From NCBI GenBank assembly GCA_964354345.1, contig CAYGZL010000036.1, positions 1-46,791 on the forward strand: a DNA stretch of 46,791 bases, read 5' to 3'. A model generated the notes under the pieces. It searched no databases and had not been told where the DNA came from. It saw only the letters and a list, made by a program, of their open reading frames with translations. This document shows, piece after piece, positions 42,532 through 46,791 of this stretch (the first letter of the stretch is position 1; every line of letters begins with the position of its first letter). The position numbers were made by a program, and so were the translations under genes. Source of the stretch: CAYGZL01 sp964354345 (GTDB lineage Bacteria; Chloroflexota; Anaerolineae; Anaerolineales; UBA4823).

Positions 42532-43326
42532 ATGAAAGCTAATACTTCAAACAATCGGTGGATCTTAGATGCGGTTTTATTCATCAGCTTCCTCCTGCTC
42601 TTCTTTTTAAATTTGACTGGCGTGGCCCTGCACCAGTGGATCGGGGCTGTCGGTGGTGCATTAGCGCTCTATCATCTGCTGGATCATTGGGACTGGATCG
42701 CTGCAGTGAGTAAGCGGATCTTCGGGAGCACAACTTGGAAAGCTCGCCTGTATTACCTGGTTGATGCAGCCTTACTGTTCGGGTTCGCAACCATCGTGTT
42801 CAGTGGGCTGGTGATTTCGACCTGGTTCTCCCTGCCTCTGACAAATGCAGCTGCCTGGAGCAGCTTTCATGAAACGATTTCCATCATTACCCTGCTACTG
42901 GTCCTCTTTAAGATCGCCATTCACTGGTGCTGGATTGTTAAAACCACCGGGCGCATGGTCCCCCAGCCACAGGCTCCAGCACGGCTAAAGCCTACCATCC
43001 AATCCGCAGTTACTCGGAGTGGTAGCGACCGGCGAGACTTTCTGAAGGTGATGGGTATTGTGGGCGCGGCGACAGCACTGGCCTTACTCAACGTAGTCGA
43101 TTCTACCGGCACACCGGAAACAAAGACTACCAGCACTCAGAGCACGATCTATGGAAGCAGTTCCACCAATACTACCGCGGAACAAAGTTCCAGCGTGCAA
43201 AGTAATAACACATCCGCCTGTGTTGGTAGTTGTCCAAAAGGCCGTCACTGCTCCTATCCCGGGCAGTACCGCCAATACACGGATGTAAATAATAATGGCC
43301 GCTGCGATCGCGGTGAGTGCACCTGA
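42532..43326 (+). CDS. DUF4405-like membrane protein with internal twin-Arg segment and Ca-loop
   Basis: A 264-residue protein in two parts. Residues 1-140 hold four membrane helices with histidines at helix ends ('LHQWIGAV', 'LYHLLDHWDW', 'SSFHETI', 'KIAIHWCW'), as in DUF4405 and cytochrome-b-like heme or quinone membrane proteins. Residues 165-186 resemble a Tat signal ('SDRRDFLKVMGIVGAATAL', Arg167-Arg168). After a Ser/Thr-rich linker, the tail has Cys230, 234, 240, 258 and 263 and a loop 'DVNNNGRCDRGE' like an EF-hand/dockerin calcium loop. This fits a membrane redox protein with a folded outer domain, but the function is not established. Confidence 0.72.
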   Translation: MKANTSNNRWILDAVLFISFLLLFFLNLTGVALHQWIGAVGGALALYHLLDHWDWIAAVSKRIFGSTTWKARLYYLVDAALLFGFATIVFSGLVISTWFSLPLTNAAAWSSFHETISIITLLLVLFKIAIHWCWIVKTTGRMVPQPQAPARLKPTIQSAVTRSGSDRRDFLKVMGIVGAATALALLNVVDSTGTPETKTTSTQSTIYGSSSTNTTAEQSSSVQSNNTSACVGSCPKGRHCSYPGQYRQYTDVNNNGRCDRGECT

Positions 43327-43330
43327 GAAC

Positions 43331-43987
43331 TTATGCTCCCAAAGCTTTTAGTACTTTTTTCAGCCGGGTTTGCTGGGCGAGGGTAAGCTCAGGCTGGCGC
43401 GCTGCCAGGGTTGCGAGGAAATCTGCCATTACACTCTCGTCCAATGCGCAAAGCATATTACCGGCGTGTAGAGGGACATCTCGGGGAATACAGGACTTAA
43501 TCTGTTTGAGCAGGAAGGGAAATATTTCTGCGCGCCGTTCGGGGTTAGTCGCGGCGACCCTCGCCAGTGCCTAAATTCCCCACACGGTGGTGATAACCGA
43601 ACCACCTTCAACAGCTCGCATGACATCGTCTACCTGTGACCAGATTTCATCTGCACAACGATCAGCAATCGTCGCCAGACCAATCATTGCTCCCCAGACC
43701 AGGCGGTTGTTTTTATCATTTAGCAATCTCAGAAAGTCGCTAACATAATCAACAATTAAATCAGGGGCAATATAACCTATCTCGTACAGTACTTTCAGGC
43801 AATCACTCTGAATGTTTTTATTCTTGTCCAAGAGATGGCTGGCGATTTCTTTGATCCCGGCTGCGTCGCGGGTTTGGGCTAATTCTTTGGCTAATTGTTG
43901 GTTAGGGACTTCATCGCGCCGATTTTGATAGAAGGCAATTTTTCCCAAAACAGACGCAGGAGATTGGTTGTTCATGATCTGCTCCAT
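43331..43987 (-). pseudogene. HEAT-repeat-like protein with in-frame TAG
   Basis: ATG 43987 starts a helical protein of alternating hydrophobic and charged residues ('LVDYVSDFLRLL'-like HEAT helices such as 'IKEIASHLLDKNKN', 'WGAMIGLATIADRCADEI'). It stops at TAG 43571-43573 after 138 residues ('VITTVWGI'). The same frame continues 'ALARVAATNPERRAEIFPFL' to a TAA at 43331, which gives 218 codons. A Lys codon (AAG) changed to TAG explains the break. The 138-residue form could still fold. Function unknown. Confidence 0.6.
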
Positions 43988-44152
43988 TAATACGCGGGTT
44001 GATACTCCTGATATCCATTGGAATATAAAGAAATCTCGGATTATAGCTCCGAGATTTCAACGGGTTATCGAACAGCTTCAGAAGCCCCTTGGGCAGAACG
44101 GGTCTACCTGGAGCTGAACGATGTATAGGTTGGATTATTTTACCAGACTGGT

Positions 44153-44440
44153 TTACCGCCGACTGCCATATGTGTTGCGTCGCGGTTGCTCTTCACGCGG
44201 TCGGGCAAGGTTTACCCTGATCGCTCGATTGTCCAGTGTTTTCTCATTCAGCATTTTGATCGCGTTTTGCGCCTCTTCATCGTTGCTCATCGTTACGAAG
44301 GCAAAACCTTTCATACGACCTGTATCACGATCCTTGATCATGTCAACCGATACAACGGTTCCAGCCTGGGAAAACAATGTCCGCAGGCCTTCCTCGGTAG
44401 TATCATAAGACAAGTTTCCAACATACAATTTCGGTTCCAT
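44153..44440 (-). CDS. RRM RNA-binding protein
   Basis: A 95-residue protein with one RNA-recognition motif. RNP2 is 'LYVGNL' (residues 5-10) and RNP1 is 'KGFAFVTM' (44-51). A short basic tail follows ('PREEQPRRNTYGSRR'). This matches bacterial cold-regulated RNA-binding proteins of the cyanobacterial Rbp type. A GAGGAG lies just before the ATG. Its 150-nt leader contains an intrinsic terminator, so cold or autogenous control is likely. Confidence 0.93.
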   Translation of the reverse strand: MEPKLYVGNLSYDTTEEGLRTLFSQAGTVVSVDMIKDRDTGRMKGFAFVTMSNDEEAQNAIKMLNEKTLDNRAIRVNLARPREEQPRRNTYGSRR

Positions 44441-44525
44441 ACTCTACTCCTCTGCATTTGTACGACCATCTACTGCTGCTCAAGCACAACGACGGTCGTT
44501 ATAAAATTTTCCAGGATCGACGGAG

Positions 44526-44558
44526 AAAAAAAGCCGCCATTCTGTCTCGAATAGCGGC
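44526..44558 (-). terminator. terminator hairpin inside the RRM leader
   Basis: On the minus strand GCCGCTATTC and GAATGGCGGC form a 10-bp stem (one G-T pair) with a 6-base loop, followed by seven T. It lies between a good promoter and the RRM start codon, so it probably works as an attenuator and not as an end-of-gene terminator. Confidence 0.78.
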
Positions 44559-44597
44559 ACAATCATTCGAACGCGAATCTGGAATTCGTCGTTTTCC

Positions 44598-44626
44598 ATT
44601 ATACCAGACTGTATAGGCTGTGACCA
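44598..44626 (-). promoter_or_regulatory. RRM promoter
   Basis: On the minus strand TGGTCA (complement of 44621-44626) and TATAAT (complement of 44598-44603) are 17 bp apart, with a TGG just before the -10. Transcription would start near 44591 and give a leader of about 150 nt. Confidence 0.7.
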
Positions 44627-44647
44627 TCCTTCTTAAATGATAATTTT

Positions 44648-45027
44648 CTCATACAACATAGAAGATCGCCTATACAATGTCCATTAGGACAAGACAGCAA
44701 GTTTTCCACAGCCGCGCACCAGAGACGGTGAAGTCAGTCAAGTAGCCCACCCCGGAATTGGATCACCACGCCCTGTCTGCCCGTAAATGGCAAGCCTCCT
44801 CCCGCTGCAGACTTGACGCTGGTGAAGAATCGTTGAGCATGTTTGCGGTAATTGGTGCGATTCAGCAGTATGGGGTTGCCTTATGCCTGCTGCGATCGGC
44901 AAAAGTGAAGGCGGAGTCCGCAACTTGCTGGTTTTCGATCGGTGATGGCGGAGAGGGAACGCAGTATCAACTTCTCACCCTGAAAGATGAAGATATTCAA
45001 TTTTCAGAACAGATGACCAAAAGCCTT
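44648..45027. other. region without a convincing gene
   Basis: One open frame on the plus strand (about 44758-45054) and one on the minus strand can be drawn, but neither has an RBS or recognised domain. The plus frame overlaps the promoter of the next gene. Confidence 0.55.
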
Positions 45028-45055
45028 TTGTATCTACACATTGGCATGATATAAT
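45028..45055 (+). promoter_or_regulatory. promoter of the ArsR/SmtB gene
   Basis: TTGTAT (45028-45033) and TATAAT (45050-45055) are 16 bp apart. The transcription start should be near 45062. Confidence 0.72.
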
Positions 45056-45066
45056 GCTACAAACTA

Positions 45067-45082
45067 TTGAATAGCTATTCAA
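45067..45082 (+). promoter_or_regulatory. SmtB-type palindromic operator
   Basis: A perfect 16-bp palindrome, TTGAATAGCTATTCAA, lies just after the predicted start of transcription. It resembles the TGAA/TTCA half-sites of SmtB/CzrA repressors and would give autorepression in the absence of metal. Confidence 0.78.
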
Positions 45083-45105
45083 ATGTTTGCGAAATGAAGG
45101 AATAT

Positions 45106-45405
45106 ATGAATCCATCAATCTTAGATGAGCATACCGCTGCCCATGTGGCAGAACTATTTCGGGCTTTCAGCGATACAAGTCGAGTGCGAATCCTTTCTGT
45201 CATTGTGGAGCATGAGGCAAACATCTCATCGCTTGCCAAAATGATCGGTGTGACCGAATCAGGAGTATCCCATCACATGCGCGGGCTGCGGCAGATGCGG
45301 TTTGTTAATTCCAGGCGAGATGGAAAAGAAGTTTTTTACTACGTGGATGACCCGCATATCATCGCGTTGTTCCAGCAAGGGGTGAGGCATGTGCAAGAAG
45401 ATTAA
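45106..45405 (+). CDS. ArsR/SmtB-family zinc-type repressor
   Basis: A 99-residue winged-helix repressor. The recognition helix is in 'VTESGVSHHMRGLRQM'. The C-terminal helix has Asp82, His84, His95 and Glu98 with the spacing D-x-H-x10-H-x2-E, the alpha-5 zinc site of SmtB and CzrA. No CadC-type Cys pair is present, so zinc or cobalt is the likely inducer. The ATG at 45106 is chosen because AAGGA precedes it by 4 bases; ATG 45094 has no Shine-Dalgarno. It overlaps nothing and is followed by the methyltransferase after 46 bp. No metal transporter is in the window. Confidence 0.9.
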   Translation: MNPSILDEHTAAHVAELFRAFSDTSRVRILSVIVEHEANISSLAKMIGVTESGVSHHMRGLRQMRFVNSRRDGKEVFYYVDDPHIIALFQQGVRHVQED

Positions 45406-45451
45406 TCTATTGCGGTAGATTCCGGGAGTCTGGTAAGGATACGAGTAGACC

Positions 45452-46306
45452 ATGCGTAAAAATCAATCCAGCTTGACTGCTGCCGGCATCGCATTAGCGC
45501 GTGCTGTGGAGAGTGAAAAGCCTGCTGACGAGCGGATTTGTTATGATCCTTATGCTCGTCGTTTCGTTCCTCCCTGGATGTATTCTATCCTCGGGTTCTT
45601 TATTAAAAGCGGATATGCAGAGCGGCGCGGGCCGGGTGTGAACGGTTTCCTGATGGCGCGCGAGCGGTATATTGATGATGTGGTAAAAATTTTTCTAGAC
45701 AACAGCTTAGAACAACTGGTCATCCTGGGTGCCGGATACGACTCACGCGCTTATCGTTTTAACCTATCAGGACAGGTGAAAACATTTGAGGTGGATCATC
45801 CTGCAACGCAGGCTGACAAATTAACAAAGCTAAAAGCGATTTTTGGTAAAGTCCCTGAACATGTCAGCTATGTTGCGATAGATTTCAACACCCAGACTCT
45901 GGAAGGACGTCTGTTGGAATCGGGATACGATTCCAAACTGAAGACACTGTTTATCTGGCAGGGGGTCGCAATGTACCTGACCCCTCAGGCAGTAGATGCT
46001 ACCCTGGCTTTCATCGTGAAGCACTCAGGGTTGGGCAGTGCCGTTGTATTCGACTATATCTACCGCGATGTGCTGGAGGGCGTGAAGCAGGGTGAGATCA
46101 AAAACATGCGTCGCTACCGTTTTTTGACCGGTGAAGCACTGACCTTTGGAATCGTTGAAGGCGCTGTCGAGACATTTTTGAAGACACGCGGCTTTCACCA
46201 GGTAGAGGATGTCAACGTGGATGATCTGAAAGCAGCCTACTTTACTGGAAAAAACGCCAGGCGAAATGTCGCTGGGGGCTACGGGATTGTGATTGGAAAG
46301 GTGTGA
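45452..46306 (+). CDS. SAM-dependent methyltransferase, LCMT/TIGR00027-like
   Basis: A 284-residue class I methyltransferase. The SAM-binding strand is 'LEQLVILGAGYDSRAYRF'. 'TFEVDHPATQADKLTKLKA' supplies the acidic residue of the second strand. 'TLFIWQGVAMYLTPQAVDAT' is the family's late motif. This set is typical of leucine-carboxyl-methyltransferase-like proteins (TIGR00027). It methylates an unknown substrate, perhaps O-methylation of a small molecule. The opening 'SSLTAAGIALARAVESEKP' fits the family. It may be in one transcript with the zinc repressor, but a separate promoter is possible. Confidence 0.85.
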   Translation: MRKNQSSLTAAGIALARAVESEKPADERICYDPYARRFVPPWMYSILGFFIKSGYAERRGPGVNGFLMARERYIDDVVKIFLDNSLEQLVILGAGYDSRAYRFNLSGQVKTFEVDHPATQADKLTKLKAIFGKVPEHVSYVAIDFNTQTLEGRLLESGYDSKLKTLFIWQGVAMYLTPQAVDATLAFIVKHSGLGSAVVFDYIYRDVLEGVKQGEIKNMRRYRFLTGEALTFGIVEGAVETFLKTRGFHQVEDVNVDDLKAAYFTGKNARRNVAGGYGIVIGKV

Positions 46307-46324
46307 CCTGATAGGGTAAAGTAT

Positions 46325-46791
46325 ATGTCTTACAAGAAAAACATAAATTCAAGGTTATTGGCTGGTCTGTCCATTGGGGCATTGAGCTTCGTCCTGGTCA
46401 GGCGTTATCGTATAGGACGTAATGAGGTGACTGCCTGGCAAAAGCAACGGCGCACCGCGCTGGATGTGCTTGCCTGTCCTGGCTGCCGCGGAACCCTGAT
46501 CATTGCCCCTCTTCCAGAGGGAGACGGGTATCACTGCCCGACCTGCCAGAAAAATTACCCGGTAGTGGACGGTATAGCCCACTTCATCCAATCCAAAGAG
46601 CTGGCTGGGATGAATAAGGCGTTTGCCCGAATGTATGATTGGTTCTCGTGGGGATACCGGGCTTTCTCAAAAATCGCCTTTGCCTATATCGGGATGAGTG
46701 AAGAACAAGCGCGGCGGGAGGTCACCGACCGGTTGGATCCGCAGGGCGGTCGCATACTGGAAGTCTCCATCGGCCCTGGGGTGAACCTGCC
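46325..46791 (+). CDS. class I methyltransferase with zinc-ribbon N-terminus (partial)
   Basis: ATG 46325 opens a frame that continues to the window end, giving 155 residues. A hydrophobic N-terminal segment ('LLAGLSIGALSFVLV') may be a membrane anchor. A Trm112-like zinc ribbon follows ('LACPGCRGTL' and 'YHCPTCQKNYPV'). Then the SAM motif I 'GGRILEVSIGPGVNL' appears at the edge. It follows the other methyltransferase by 18 bp on the same strand. The substrate is unknown. The 3' part is missing. Confidence 0.78.
   Translation, partial: MSYKKNINSRLLAGLSIGALSFVLVRRYRIGRNEVTAWQKQRRTALDVLACPGCRGTLIIAPLPEGDGYHCPTCQKNYPVVDGIAHFIQSKELAGMNKAFARMYDWFSWGYRAFSKIAFAYIGMSEEQARREVTDRLDPQGGRILEVSIGPGVNL

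Noticed and set aside
44758..45054. Plus-strand gene before the zinc repressor
   Set aside because: It has a TTG start without RBS, overlaps the repressor promoter and matches no family.

Overview
The window looks like one contig of a mid-GC bacterium. The Chloroflexota, probably class Anaerolineae, are the best guess, but no rRNA or marker gene is present to prove it. The guess rests on gene content: many ABC-2 exporters, tandem GNAT acetyltransferases, an F420-type luciferase-like oxidoreductase, a T-box-controlled short alanyl-tRNA synthetase, an RRM protein and a RuBisCO-like protein. No rRNA, tRNA, CRISPR array or transposase was seen.

Left edge (1-2400, minus strand): part of a diversity-generating retroelement (DGR). 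It holds a secreted target protein with a C-terminal FGE-sulfatase/C-type-lectin-like domain ending in a variable region, then a short linker with a GC hairpin, then the N-terminal 81 residues of an Avd-like accessory protein that runs off the window. The template repeat and reverse transcriptase are expected just beyond coordinate 1. A decayed stretch with three short palindromic repeats follows (2400-3230).

3.2-17 kb: a carbohydrate island. A minus-strand operon (sugar isomerase, FGGY kinase, GH29 fucosidase, cysteine hydrolase, with overlapping genes) diverges from a plus-strand operon (RuBisCO-like protein, then E1-alpha, E1-beta and E2 of a 2-oxoacid/acetoin dehydrogenase complex). An MFS carrier, an IolB-like isomerase and a GH3 enzyme flank them. 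A pathway in which a deoxysugar is isomerised, phosphorylated and then handled by the RuBisCO-like protein is inferred; no aldolase is present.

17-25.4 kb: a T-box leader and alaS lacking the C-Ala domain, two overlapping paralogous FAD reductases, then an OmpR-type two-component system whose response regulator lacks a normal start codon. Next come four 11-bp direct repeats in front of a gene for a secreted OB-fold protein with a Cys/Asp tail.

25.4-34 kb: a region of gene decay (serine hydrolase, hydrolase/nitroreductase, small Met-rich protein, ABC transporter, GNAT and APH remnants) with several single in-frame stop codons, interspersed with apparently intact ABC exporter and acetyltransferase genes.

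34-42.3 kb: tandem GNATs and an ABC exporter operon with two permeases, preceded by a gene for a degenerate ABC ATPase fused to a LytTR DNA-binding domain, its likely regulator. An LLM-class flavoenzyme and an MFS transporter follow.

42.5-46.8 kb: a DUF4405-like membrane protein with an internal twin-arginine segment, a HEAT-like gene with an amber stop, an RRM protein with an attenuator-like leader, an SmtB-type zinc repressor with its palindromic operator, and two methyltransferases, the last cut by the window end.
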